Shown: positions 6,458 through 13,103, numbered from the stretch's first letter. The stretch: 55,249 nucleotides of DNA from a virus (IMGVR_UViG_3300032296_001930:1-55249), one strand, 5' to 3'. A program made the numbers and translations. The notes: generated from the sequence alone by a model not told the origin.

Positions 6458-7477
6458 TCAAAATCTCCCTCTATCGTCGAACGACATCGGCACAGCGCCG
6501 GGCATCTCGACGAACTGCTGGCTCTCCTTGTCGTACCAAAGAGAGAACCAGTCCTCGGCCTCACCGTTGCGCTGCTTCTCGCACATCAGCATGGCGTCTG
6601 GATCCTTGTCGTCAACCGCGACGCCAGATTGCGCCTTGTGCTCCTTCTTTTTGTTGCGCCACATCAGCAAAACATTGTCAACCTGATCGGCGATTGCGCC
6701 AGTCCCTTTGATGTCGTTTTTGTTCGGCTGAATCTCTTCGCTCTGCAACTTGCGGATGTGGTGGATCAGGTGAATGTGGACACCGTGATCGCGGGCCACT
6801 GCGGTCATCTCATCGACGAAGAATTTCTGGGCGTTGTAGTCATCTTCACCGGCCACGCACTTCATCAGCGAATCGATGAAGATATGCTTGATACCCAACT
6901 CAACCGCGCAGTACCGGGCCATGGCGATCACCTGCTGCGAGTTCGTGGTGCCCTGCTGGTCGTACAGGAACAAGCGGCCGTCGGCATAGACGCGGAAGCG
7001 GTCAAGCAGACCACCGATGTACTTGGCCTTGTCCATGAACTTCGGGAAGTCAATGTTCTCGCCAGCGAACTGGCGCAGCATCCGGTACAGCGTGCGCTTG
7101 GGCTTCATCTCGAAGGACGCAAGGCAGATCGGCTGCTTGTGCTTGATCAGGCCCAGCGCGATCTGGCCGGTGATCAGTGACTTGCCGCCGCCGTTCGATC
7201 CGGCGTATAGGGTCACCTCACCCGGGCGGAACTTGAAACTGTTGTGGGTCTTGGGCCAAGGCATCGGGAAGCCCTCGTCGCGCTTGACCGGCTGGCCCAG
7301 TTCGTCCTGCATCTCGTCCAGCCACATCTCGGCCTCGTGCACCTTGTGGGTCACATCGTTGGCCTTCAGGTACTTGGCGGTGTCGATCTCCTCGGACTTC
7401 AGCAGACGGATTCTGCGGGCCTCATCAAGGGCGCGTGCTCGCTGCTCAACTGTGTTCACATAAGTCAAACTAGACAT
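6458..7477 (-). CDS. DnaB-like replicative helicase (RecA-fold domain)
   Basis: 339 aa, so shorter than host DnaB (about 470). The N-terminal primase-interaction domain is not recognisable. Walker A is GSNGGGKS (residues 93-100) and Walker B is HIFIDS (198-203). The DNA-loop signature KGTGAIADQVDNVLLMWR near residues 273-290 is typical of DnaB/Twinkle-type hexameric helicases. It should unwind the phage template at the fork. Its gene overlaps the upstream CHC2 gene by 8 nt, so helicase and primase fragment are made together. No phage DNA polymerase is present, so a host polymerase is presumably recruited. Confidence 0.9.
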   Translation of the reverse strand: MSSLTYVNTVEQRARALDEARRIRLLKSEEIDTAKYLKANDVTHKVHEAEMWLDEMQDELGQPVKRDEGFPMPWPKTHNSFKFRPGEVTLYAGSNGGGKSLITGQIALGLIKHKQPICLASFEMKPKRTLYRMLRQFAGENIDFPKFMDKAKYIGGLLDRFRVYADGRLFLYDQQGTTNSQQVIAMARYCAVELGIKHIFIDSLMKCVAGEDDYNAQKFFVDEMTAVARDHGVHIHLIHHIRKLQSEEIQPNKNDIKGTGAIADQVDNVLLMWRNKKKEHKAQSGVAVDDKDPDAMLMCEKQRNGEAEDWFSLWYDKESQQFVEMPGAVPMSFDDRGRF

Positions 7478-7901
7478 TTGCGTACCTCATCGCTTCATCA
7501 ATTCGCTGATATGCCACCAACATTCGCTTTTGATCCTCTTCGCTCGGCCACTTGCCGTTGGCGATGTCGAAAGCCACGATCTGAACCACGAGGGCCTCGA
7601 ACGCGATCACGCGCATGAGGTCGCTGGCATAGAAAGCGGGCTTCACGCTGGGCTTGCCATGCCCGTACTCGCGCCGCTTCTCCTCCGGCGGGAACAGGTC
7701 GGTCATGTCCATGCCAACCGAACCGAGAACCGATTCGGTTTCGCACCCGGCAAAGCAGTGAACCAGCACCCGGCCGTCGGGCAACTCACGCACCGCGAGG
7801 CTTGGCCCCTTGTCGTCGTGAGCCGGGCAGCAGGCAGTCCATGAACCGTTGCGGCCGCGGACTTTGTTCAGCCGTTGGATAAGATTTTCGGCCGGAGTCA
7901 C
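7470..7901 (-). CDS. CHC2 zinc-finger primase fragment (143 aa), GTG start
   Basis: The motif CCPAHDD ... VLVHCFAGCE (residues 24-54) is the Cys-x-x-His / Cys-x-x-Cys zinc ribbon of DnaG-type primases. No TOPRIM catalytic domain follows; the rest is helical and ends after about 90 residues. It may recognise priming sites, load the helicase or modulate host DnaG. The GTG start at 7901 overlaps the stop of a 27-codon frame (GTGA). A copy of the 13-bp repeat AACCGATTCGGTT lies inside it at 7728. Confidence 0.8.
   Translation of the reverse strand: MTPAENLIQRLNKVRGRNGSWTACCPAHDDKGPSLAVRELPDGRVLVHCFAGCETESVLGSVGMDMTDLFPPEEKRREYGHGKPSVKPAFYASDLMRVIAFEALVVQIVAFDIANGKWPSEEDQKRMLVAYQRIDEAMRYANV
7728..7740. 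repeat. dispersed near-palindrome AACCGATTCGGTT
   Basis: An exact 13-bp copy of the repeat that recurs at 8437, with 12-bp matches at 8478 and 54778. The arms AACCGA and TCGGTT are complementary around a single central T. Here it encodes Thr-Glu-Ser within the CHC2 gene. Confidence 0.7.
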
Positions 7902-7981
7902 TTCACACCCCGATCAGAAATGCCCGCCAAGGGGCCAGATCGGGCCATGGCTGCGTTTTTGGGGGCCGGGTAAGGGGTCAT
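7898..7981 (-). CDS. possible 27-aa microprotein or translational coupler
   Basis: An 84-nt frame, beginning MTPYPAPKNAAMARSG, fills the gap between the DUF1376 and CHC2 genes. Its ATG overlaps the upstream stop (ATGA) and its stop overlaps the downstream GTG start (GTGA). This perfect fit suggests that ribosomes pass through it to reach the weak GTG start. The peptide itself may have no function. Confidence 0.4.
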   Translation of the reverse strand: MTPYPAPKNAAMARSGPLAGISDRGVK

Positions 7982-8619
7982 ATCACCCTCCGCATCGAAA
8001 CGGCTCCAGAGGCCGGATTTTCGTCTTCCCACCGGCGCTGGTTGATGTAGGTCATCGGGGCAGGCTCGAAACCCGATGTCCACTGCTCCGAGGTCTTCAT
8101 CGACGCAACATGGGCGATGATCTGGTCGGCCACCTTGTCGAGGTGGTGACGCTGCCACTTCGCAGCCACCGCAGCCTTGCCGACCTTGCGCTTGCTGCTG
8201 GGCCACACCGACCAGAAGTCCTCAAACCGCGACGCCGACGATATGGTTTTTTCTTTTTCTTCTTCTGTTAGGGTTTCAGTTCGGTTTTGATTCGGTTCCG
8301 ATTCGGTTTTCTTCGGCCTGCCGCCTCGCTTTCCGAGGGCCGTGTTAGTTGCCACCTGATGCTGATATTTCGTGATTTCGATATCACAACGATGGTTCCG
8401 ATACCCCTCTTCGGTGCGCTCGAAGAATTCCCCCAAAACCGATTCGGTTATGTCCAGATCGAGTCGAATCTTGCGTGAAACCGATTCGGTATCGAGTGGG
8501 ATTGGGCGCTCGCTCATGTAGTACAGATCGAGCAGCCTGCGGTAGGCCAGATCCTCAGCGTCACTGAGGTGCATGGTGTGGGTGATGTAGTCACCGAGAT
8601 GGAACTTGTACCAGATCAT
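7978..8619 (-). CDS. DUF1376-family replication protein (213 aa)
   Basis: The N-terminal 60 residues (WYKFHLGDYITHTMHLS ... EDLAYRRLLDLYY) are the DUF1376 signature found in phage replication modules, usually beside a DnaB or DnaC gene. A charged linker (PKKTESEPNQNRTETLTEEE) precedes a C-terminal domain (FEDFWSVWPSSKRKVGKAA) typical of phage O-like or helicase-loader proteins. It likely binds the origin or loads the downstream helicase. The gene itself contains five of the near-palindromic repeats, as lambda O contains its origin iterons. Confidence 0.8.
   Translation of the reverse strand: MIWYKFHLGDYITHTMHLSDAEDLAYRRLLDLYYMSERPIPLDTESVSRKIRLDLDITESVLGEFFERTEEGYRNHRCDIEITKYQHQVATNTALGKRGGRPKKTESEPNQNRTETLTEEEKEKTISSASRFEDFWSVWPSSKRKVGKAAVAAKWQRHHLDKVADQIIAHVASMKTSEQWTSGFEPAPMTYINQRRWEDENPASGAVSMRRVI
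8280..8490. repeat. iteron-like repeat cluster, candidate replication origin
   Basis: Inside the DUF1376 gene three 11-bp units TTCGGTTTTGA, TTCGGTTCCGA and TTCGGTTTTCT stand in tandem at 8280-8312. Full near-palindromes follow at 8437-8449 (AACCGATTCGGTT) and 8478-8490 (AAACCGATTCGGT). The 11-bp period puts the units on one face of the helix. Origin function is inferred from position and arrangement only. Confidence 0.45.
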
Positions 8620-8825
8620 TTGAGCGCTCCGAAGATGTCGGGCCTCAACTCTTCACGGGTGACGAGTCCATTGGTCAACTGGTGGATCAGCACAGCCAAC
8701 TCTGGGCTGGGCACTTGGTGGCCATTCGTGATCAGGGTCATCCATGTCTTGGAGATCCCCAACTTCTTGGCCAACTCCAACTGCGCCCCGCGGGGTTTGT
8801 TGGAGAAGTATTCCTGAAGTGTCAT
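8616..8825 (-). CDS. YdaS/Cro-like helix-turn-helix regulator (69 aa)
   Basis: It begins MTLQEYFSNKPRGAQLELAK. The helix-turn-helix spans roughly residues 12-35 (LELAKKLGISKTWMTLITNG) followed by HQVPSPELAVLIHQLT. This is the usual pattern of YdaS-type Cro proteins at the divergence point of lambdoid-style early regions. ATG 8825 is chosen from the shared leader AACAGCGAAAGGAG-like sequence (here GACAGCGAAAGGAG). It probably represses or times the two divergent promoters at 8855-8917. No integrase accompanies it. Confidence 0.8.
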   Translation of the reverse strand: MTLQEYFSNKPRGAQLELAKKLGISKTWMTLITNGHQVPSPELAVLIHQLTNGLVTREELRPDIFGALK

Positions 8826-8854
8826 CGTTGCTCCTTTCGCTGTCAGGTAATGGC

Positions 8855-8882
8855 ATCTTACACCAAAAAACTTTTTGCACAA
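8855..8882 (-). promoter_or_regulatory. leftward early promoter
   Basis: Minus strand TTGTGC (8877-8882), 16-bp spacer, TAAGAT (8855-8860), 30 bp upstream of the YdaS-like gene. It is back to back with the rightward promoter. Confidence 0.5.
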
Positions 8883-8901
8883 CCCCCGTTGTACTTCGGG
8901 G
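8879..8901. promoter_or_regulatory. operator candidate between divergent promoters
   Basis: An inverted repeat ACAAC-CCCC-GTTGT (8879-8892) lies across the two -35 boxes. A second, CCCCG ... CGGGG (8884-8901), overlaps it. The position suits control of both promoters by the YdaS-like protein. Confidence 0.4.
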
Positions 8902-8917
8902 TTATACCTGCTAAAGT
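8889..8917 (+). promoter_or_regulatory. rightward early promoter
   Basis: TTGTAC (8889-8894), 17-bp spacer, TAAAGT (8912-8917), then the leader CAACAGCGAAAGGA (8929-8942) before the ATG at 8950. Confidence 0.55.
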
Positions 8918-8949
8918 CGAGGGCACCTCAACAGCGAAAGGAGTGAATC

Positions 8950-9105
8950 ATGCGTGAAGACGAGATGCATCAACTGATGCTGGAGAGGCAAGAGCGCCTT
9001 GAGGAAGCCCTTCACCGGGCCGAGTCAGGCAAGGCAACCCCCGACGACTGGTCGGTGATCCGCTACGAGTGCGGCGTCCCCCAGAAGTCCAACAGGAGCG
9101 AATGA
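8950..9105 (+). CDS. small helical protein opening the rightward operon (51 aa)
   Basis: ATG 8950 directly follows AACAGCGAAAGGAGTGAATC. The product MREDEMHQLMLERQERLEEA is a charged helix, followed by a short tail (PDDWSVIRYECGV). It is the first gene rightward, so it is expressed earliest, which would suit a host-takeover or regulatory role. That is inference. Its stop overlaps the ATG of the next gene. Confidence 0.65.
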   Translation: MREDEMHQLMLERQERLEEALHRAESGKATPDDWSVIRYECGVPQKSNRSE

Positions 9106-9782
9106 TGAGTTTGGTAGCGAAAGACAGCGGCGGCGAGGGCAGTTTTACCCCTGTGCCACCCGGTATGCATTTGGCGCGGTGCTACCGCGTGGTGGATCTG
9201 GGCACGCAAAAAACCGAGTGGCAGGGACAGATCAAGTACTTGCAAAAGGTCATGGTGCAGTTCGAGGTTCATGGAGAAGACGACAACGGCAAGTCGCTGG
9301 TCACCAGCAAGGGTGAGCCGATGTCCATCTCGAAGAACTACACCCTGAGTCTGGCGGAGAAGGCAACGCTTCGCAAAGACCTTCAGGCATGGCGCGGCCG
9401 TGACTTCACGCCCGATGAACTGCGCGGTTTCGAGTTGAAGAACATCCTCGACAAGTGGGCCATGCTCTCTGTGGCCAAGTCTCTGGGCAACAACGGCAAG
9501 GAGTACACCAACATCATGTCGGTGAACCCGGTGCCTGCGGCCATCAAGAAGGCCGGTCTTCCACAAGGGTTCAACACCCCGGCGATCTTCTCGATTGCTG
9601 ATGCAGACATGGAACTTTTTGAGACCTTCGGCAAGGGCCTGAAGGAGAAGATCCAGTCGAGTCCCGAATGGCAGGAGCGCGAAGGCCGTGAGTACGCACG
9701 CGGCGAGCAGATCTCCGGCCGGGAGCGCGAGGCCCGCACCGGGACGGGTTTCGACGACATGGACGACGATATACCTTTTTAG
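9105..9782 (+). CDS. SSB-like phage single-stranded DNA-binding protein (225 aa)
   Basis: The N-terminal segment (VPPGMHLARCYRVVDLGTQKT) and following strands resemble the beta-barrel part of a phage protein family that I associate with ssDNA binding. The C-terminus is an acidic tail ending DDMDDDIPF, the tip by which SSB proteins contact polymerases and nucleases. It would coat ssDNA during replication and recombination. Start set at ATG 9105 (AGGAG 5-9 nt upstream); ATG 9102 is adjacent. The function rests mainly on the tail and the operon context. Confidence 0.65.
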   Translation: MSLVAKDSGGEGSFTPVPPGMHLARCYRVVDLGTQKTEWQGQIKYLQKVMVQFEVHGEDDNGKSLVTSKGEPMSISKNYTLSLAEKATLRKDLQAWRGRDFTPDELRGFELKNILDKWAMLSVAKSLGNNGKEYTNIMSVNPVPAAIKKAGLPQGFNTPAIFSIADADMELFETFGKGLKEKIQSSPEWQEREGREYARGEQISGREREARTGTGFDDMDDDIPF

Positions 9783-9822
9783 TAGGGTATATTAGAGGCA
9801 TACCGTTTCAAAAGAGATCACC

Positions 9823-10296
9823 ATGAAGGTATGCCGAGAGTGCAGTAAAGAGAAGCCCCTCTCTGAGTTTTACAAGCAGGCCAAGATGGCGGACGGACAC
9901 TTGAACAAGTGCATTGAATGCGTCAAGGCGAGGGTTGCAAAACACAGGGAGGACAACATTGAGAGGGTGCAGGAGTACGACAGAAAGAGAAGCCTACTCC
10001 CGCATCGCGTAGATGCAAGAAAGGAGTACCAACGAACCGATGAAGGCAAGGCCGCAAAAAAACGAGCCATGGAGACATACAAAAAACGGTATCCGTTGAA
10101 GTACGCATCTCATGTGATCGTGAGCAATGCCGTCAGAGATGGAAAACTCACACCAGCAGAGGAATGCTCGGTGTGCCACTCGACAACATCGATAGAAGGA
10201 CACCATGACGACTACACAAAACCATTTGAAGTGCGGTGGCTGTGCAAAAAATGTCACACCAAATGGCACAGACACAACCAACCAATTTACGAATAG
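9823..10296 (+). CDS. HNH-type zinc-binding protein, possible mobile nuclease (157 aa)
   Basis: The N-terminus has a CRECSKEKPLSEFY and CIEC zinc-ribbon, as in many phage HNH proteins. The C-terminus has CSVCHSTTSIEGHHDDY and WLCKKCHTKWHRHN, the Cys-x-x-Cys/His-His/Cys-x-x-Cys-His pattern of an HNH fold. The middle is a basic helical linker. Base composition is visibly more A-rich than its neighbours and there is no overlap with either side. Both suggest a late-arriving, homing-type insertion between the SSB-like gene and the gp49-like gene. Confidence 0.7.
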   Translation: MKVCRECSKEKPLSEFYKQAKMADGHLNKCIECVKARVAKHREDNIERVQEYDRKRSLLPHRVDARKEYQRTDEGKAAKKRAMETYKKRYPLKYASHVIVSNAVRDGKLTPAEECSVCHSTTSIEGHHDDYTKPFEVRWLCKKCHTKWHRHNQPIYE

Positions 10297-10321
10297 TCTG
10301 TAGATCAAAAACGAGGCAACT

Positions 10322-10864
10322 ATGACCAACACAGTCACTCTGGAGAAAATCGAATCGAAGATTCGCAGTGAGTCGTACATCGTTTTGCCCGACGGGCGAA
10401 CCACGATCTGCCAGATCACACTGATCAACAACTTCACGGTCAACGGCCACTCGGCCTGTGTCGATCAGAAGAACTTCGACTTCGAGATCGGCCGCAAGAT
10501 CGCACGAGAGGACGCCATTCGGCAGATCTGGCCGTTGGAGGGATACCTGCTGTCGCAGCGCATCTTCGAAAACACCGCCAAGTTCATGCTGTCTGCCGAA
10601 GATGTGAAAGCGATGAAAGAGGCCGGGATCTGGGAAGACCTCGACAAGCGCTACTGCATCATCAACCGCATGATCGCAGAGCGCCAGCGTGGTCTCAACA
10701 TGATCAAGATCGAAGAGCCGCAGGAGAAAGCCGAACCCGAGGCTCCTCCTGCCGTCAAGGCCGCGCCGAAGAGCAAGAAGAAGGATCCGACAGCCCCCTA
10801 CGGCTACAAGAAGGATGGCACACCCAAGAAGCGCCCGGGCCGGGCACCAAAGGAGCAGGCATGA
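10322..10864 (+). CDS. N4 gp49 / Sf6 gp66 family protein (180 aa)
   Basis: Residues 20-75 (VLPDGRTTICQITLINNFTV ... SACVDQKNFDFEIGRKIAR ... IWPLEGYLL) match the phage gp49/gp66 family, small early proteins of unknown mechanism. The C-terminal 45 residues are a basic Lys/Pro/Ala tail (APKSKKKDPTAPYGYKKDG) that could bind nucleic acid. It overlaps the next gene as ATGA. Confidence 0.8.
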   Translation: MTNTVTLEKIESKIRSESYIVLPDGRTTICQITLINNFTVNGHSACVDQKNFDFEIGRKIAREDAIRQIWPLEGYLLSQRIFENTAKFMLSAEDVKAMKEAGIWEDLDKRYCIINRMIAERQRGLNMIKIEEPQEKAEPEAPPAVKAAPKSKKKDPTAPYGYKKDGTPKKRPGRAPKEQA

Positions 10865-11373
10865 AGCGCTACATCGGAGTCAAGGAGATCAACGCCACGC
10901 CCATGACGCGGCTGGCGTACAACCATCTGCGCGGCTGGCAGGTTCCCGCTGACGAGAACCCCGACGACGAGGGCTATCTGGTCGAGTATCTCGATGGCGG
11001 ACAGGCCAACCACTCTCAGTTCAAGGGATACATCTCTTGGTCGCCGAGGGATGTGTTTGACCGGGCCTACCGTCCAGCAGAAGGCATGACCTTTGGCCTC
11101 GCGCTGGAGGCCCTGAAGAAGGGCCACAGGGTGGCCCGCAAGGGCTGGAACGGCAAGGGGATGTGGCTGTCTCTGTCCGGGGATGCAAACCTGACCCGGT
11201 ATGTGGAAGAGGACAAGTTCTGGTCGAAGAACAACAGTGACTTCGCGCTCGCTCAAGGCGGGGCTGCTCGCGTGCTTCCGTGCATCACCATGAAGACCGC
11301 AGACAACGCGATCTTGATGGGATGGCTGGCATCGCAGACCGATATGCTGTCCGAAGACTGGGAGGTCGTATGA
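10861..11373 (+). CDS. Tad2-like (DUF2829) anti-Thoeris protein with extra N-terminal domain (170 aa)
   Basis: Residues 74-170 are a DUF2829 domain: GMTFGLALEALKKGHRVARK, GWNGKGMWLSL and the end MKTADNAILMGWLASQTDML followed by SEDWEVV. Tad2 proteins of this family sequester the cyclic ADP-ribose-type signal made by Thoeris defence and so block it. The first 70 residues (KRYIGVKEINATPMTRLAYN ... EGYLVEYLDGG ... GYISWSPRDVF) form a second small domain often found alone or fused in phages. The location in the first rightward operon suits an early anti-defence role. Activity here is inferred from family. Confidence 0.8.
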   Translation: MKRYIGVKEINATPMTRLAYNHLRGWQVPADENPDDEGYLVEYLDGGQANHSQFKGYISWSPRDVFDRAYRPAEGMTFGLALEALKKGHRVARKGWNGKGMWLSLSGDANLTRYVEEDKFWSKNNSDFALAQGGAARVLPCITMKTADNAILMGWLASQTDMLSEDWEVV

Positions 11374-11489
11374 AAGATTTGTCCCGACCAACCAAGATCG
11401 TCATCGGCGCGGTGACGATTCTTCCGATCTGGCTCGGCCTGTGGGCCGGGTCTTTTCTCGTCATGATCAAACTATGGGAGGCTCTATGA
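11370..11489 (+). CDS. single-span membrane microprotein (39 aa)
   Basis: ATG 11370 overlaps the stop of the DUF2829 gene and is preceded by GGGAGG. The product MKDLSRPTKIVIGAVTILPI continues with a hydrophobic segment (WLGLWAGSFLVMIKLW), so a short basic N-terminus and one membrane helix. It overlaps the next gene as ATGA. The position beside a putative anti-defence gene suggests an envelope or host-takeover role, unproven. Confidence 0.6.
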   Translation: MKDLSRPTKIVIGAVTILPIWLGLWAGSFLVMIKLWEAL

Positions 11490-11656
11490 GCGACAGTTTC
11501 TGGAGTATTGCAATCGCCGCTTGGGTCTTTCTCGCGTGGCTCACTCATGTCATCGTCTGCATCAGCACCAGCAAGTGGATCTTCCTGCTGGCTGGCGCGA
11601 TCTTCTTCCCTGTTGGGTGCGTGCATGGCACCGGCGTCTGGTTCGGGGTGTTCTGA
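11486..11656 (+). CDS. two-span small membrane protein (56 aa)
   Basis: The product MSDSFWSIAIAAWVFLAWLT has a first hydrophobic helix to about residue 26 and a second at 30-50 (WIFLLAGAIFFPVG). Similar small proteins ending in a PVG-x-x-HG-x-G motif are seen in other phage early regions. It could alter the inner membrane, for example in superinfection exclusion. Its stop overlaps the next ATG (TGATG). Confidence 0.6.
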   Translation: MSDSFWSIAIAAWVFLAWLTHVIVCISTSKWIFLLAGAIFFPVGCVHGTGVWFGVF

Positions 11657-11934
11657 TGGACGACTTCGAAGAGATGCCGAAGATGGCCGGGTGGCACGAG
11701 GCCAAGGTGCGCGTTGAAACCTTTCCGAGCATGGTTCCGACCCACCGGCTGCGCTTCGTGGAGCGTAAGAGTTACATCAAGAATGGAGAGGCATTTCGCG
11801 AGCCGTTCACGATGAAGATACTCCAGCAGTGGTGGGCACCGTTTCGCACCTTCTCCGACGGCTACGGTTACCAGACTGTGGAGTTGAAGGGCGGCGAATG
11901 GCGAGATGTACAAGTCGAAGAGGAGAGCACATGA
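11656..11934 (+). CDS. conserved phage hypothetical protein (92 aa)
   Basis: It begins MDDFEEMPKMAGWHEAKVRV. Aromatic and basic residues alternate (RLRFVERKSYIKNG, ILQQWWAPFRTF), and the end is acidic. It is probably a compact beta-rich protein. The stop overlaps the exonuclease start (ATGA). No family recognised. Confidence 0.65.
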   Translation: MDDFEEMPKMAGWHEAKVRVETFPSMVPTHRLRFVERKSYIKNGEAFREPFTMKILQQWWAPFRTFSDGYGYQTVELKGGEWRDVQVEEEST

Positions 11935-12689
11935 TCGCAAAAGAACCACGCGCCAGCGAATCGAACCACTGGTACACCCGTGACGGTGTGCCCATGTACA
12001 CGGTCGAAGCGGTCAAGGGTGGCCAGCGTGCCACCACGCTGCGCGACGCCCGCAAACTCAACCTCGTCCCCTCGGTAACCACGATCCTCAATGTGGCCGC
12101 CAAGCCGGGTCTCACCCAGTGGCTGCAAAAGCAGGTGCTGCTGGCCGCGCTCACGCTGCCCCGCATGAAGGATGAGCCGGAGGACGAGTTCATTGCCCGG
12201 ATCATCGACGACTCGAAGGAGCAGGGCCGCGCCGCTGCTGATGCCGGTACCGAGATCCACGCATCGATCCAAGGCTTCTACGAGGGCGGCCCGGTCACTC
12301 GGCACAGCGAGCACATCACCGGCTGCGCCAAGGCGGTCTTGGAGACCTTTGGGCTGCATGGCTGGATCGCCGAGCGGGCCTTCGGTCACGAACTGGGCTT
12401 TGGGGGCAAGGTCGATCTGCACTCACCGCAAGGCGTGGTGATCGACATCAAGACCAAGGAATTCACCGACCCCGCAAAGGTCGATGCATACGATGAGCAC
12501 CTCATGCAACTGGCAGCCTACCGGGTTGGACTGGGTATGCCCGAGGCTCGATGCGCGAATGTGTTCGTCTCGCGCAGCGTGCCCGGCCTGACCCGTGTAG
12601 TCGAGTGGTCGCAGGAGGATCTCGAACGCGGGTGGAAGATGTTCGCCGCCCTTCTCAACTTCTGGCAGTTAAAGAACCAACACCAATGA
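11931..12689 (+). CDS. PD-(D/E)XK exonuclease, RecB/Cas4-like (252 aa)
   Basis: The core motif is FGGKVDLHS followed by VVIDIKTKEF (around residues 162-183). This is the D ... D-x-K active-site pattern of the RecB-like nuclease superfamily. An upstream GTEIHASIQGF helix carries the conserved His, and downstream HLMQLAAYRVGL carries the conserved Gln/Tyr. It likely degrades DNA ends to give 3' single strands for recombination or concatemer formation with the SSB-like protein. ATG 11931 was chosen over upstream frame because of the ATGA overlap and GGAGAG site. Confidence 0.8.
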   Translation: MIAKEPRASESNHWYTRDGVPMYTVEAVKGGQRATTLRDARKLNLVPSVTTILNVAAKPGLTQWLQKQVLLAALTLPRMKDEPEDEFIARIIDDSKEQGRAAADAGTEIHASIQGFYEGGPVTRHSEHITGCAKAVLETFGLHGWIAERAFGHELGFGGKVDLHSPQGVVIDIKTKEFTDPAKVDAYDEHLMQLAAYRVGLGMPEARCANVFVSRSVPGLTRVVEWSQEDLERGWKMFAALLNFWQLKNQHQ

Positions 12690-12895
12690 AACAGATCAAG
12701 GCATTCGTCACAGAAGACGGAAAAATACACGCGACCGAAGAGGATGCGAAACGACACGAGATGGCCCTGTCCAAGCACACCGCCATCGATGACTTCCTCA
12801 ACAGCACCGCGAACCCCTACACCGCGACGCCGCAGAAGTCCATCGCTCGGCAGTCAATCATCAACTGGGAAATCTGGAAAAAAGATGCTAAGTGA
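12686..12895 (+). CDS. small hypothetical protein (69 aa)
   Basis: It begins MKQIKAFVTEDGKIHATEED, a beta-strand plus helix typical of small phage proteins. The ATG at 12686 overlaps the exonuclease stop. It may assist the nuclease, but nothing in the sequence shows it. Confidence 0.65.
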   Translation: MKQIKAFVTEDGKIHATEEDAKRHEMALSKHTAIDDFLNSTANPYTATPQKSIARQSIINWEIWKKDAK

Positions 12896-13103
12896 AGAAC
12901 TCATCAAGCAGGTCTTCTTCCAGAGTGACCGCCCGCGAAAGGACGCGCTGATCGCCGACGAGGTGGACATCGTTCAGTTCGCGCAGAACATCGAGGCCAT
13001 CGTCCGCATTGAGGCCGCTCGTGAAGAGCATCGGCGCTGCGTGAAGATGGTCTCGGAAATGAACCGCGAAGTCGGTAGGGCACTGGACAACCAACGCCCA
13101 TAA
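12885..13103 (+). CDS. small helical hypothetical protein (72 aa)
   Basis: It begins MLSEELIKQVFFQSDRPRKD and continues as charged helices (NIEAIVRIEAAREEHRRC). It overlaps the previous gene by 11 nt. It is the last gene of the rightward operon; the stop codon runs into the A-tract of the convergent terminator. Confidence 0.65.
   Translation: MLSEELIKQVFFQSDRPRKDALIADEVDIVQFAQNIEAIVRIEAAREEHRRCVKMVSEMNREVGRALDNQRP

Noticed and set aside
7898-8206. 102-codon frame between DUF1376 and CHC2 genes
   Set aside because: Most of it is the out-of-frame shadow of DUF1376; only the last 27 codons fit the neighbouring start and stop signals.
8616-8825. Temperate lifestyle inferred from the YdaS/Cro-like gene
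   Set aside because: No integrase, excisionase, partition or CI-type repressor gene is found; the regulator alone does not show lysogeny.
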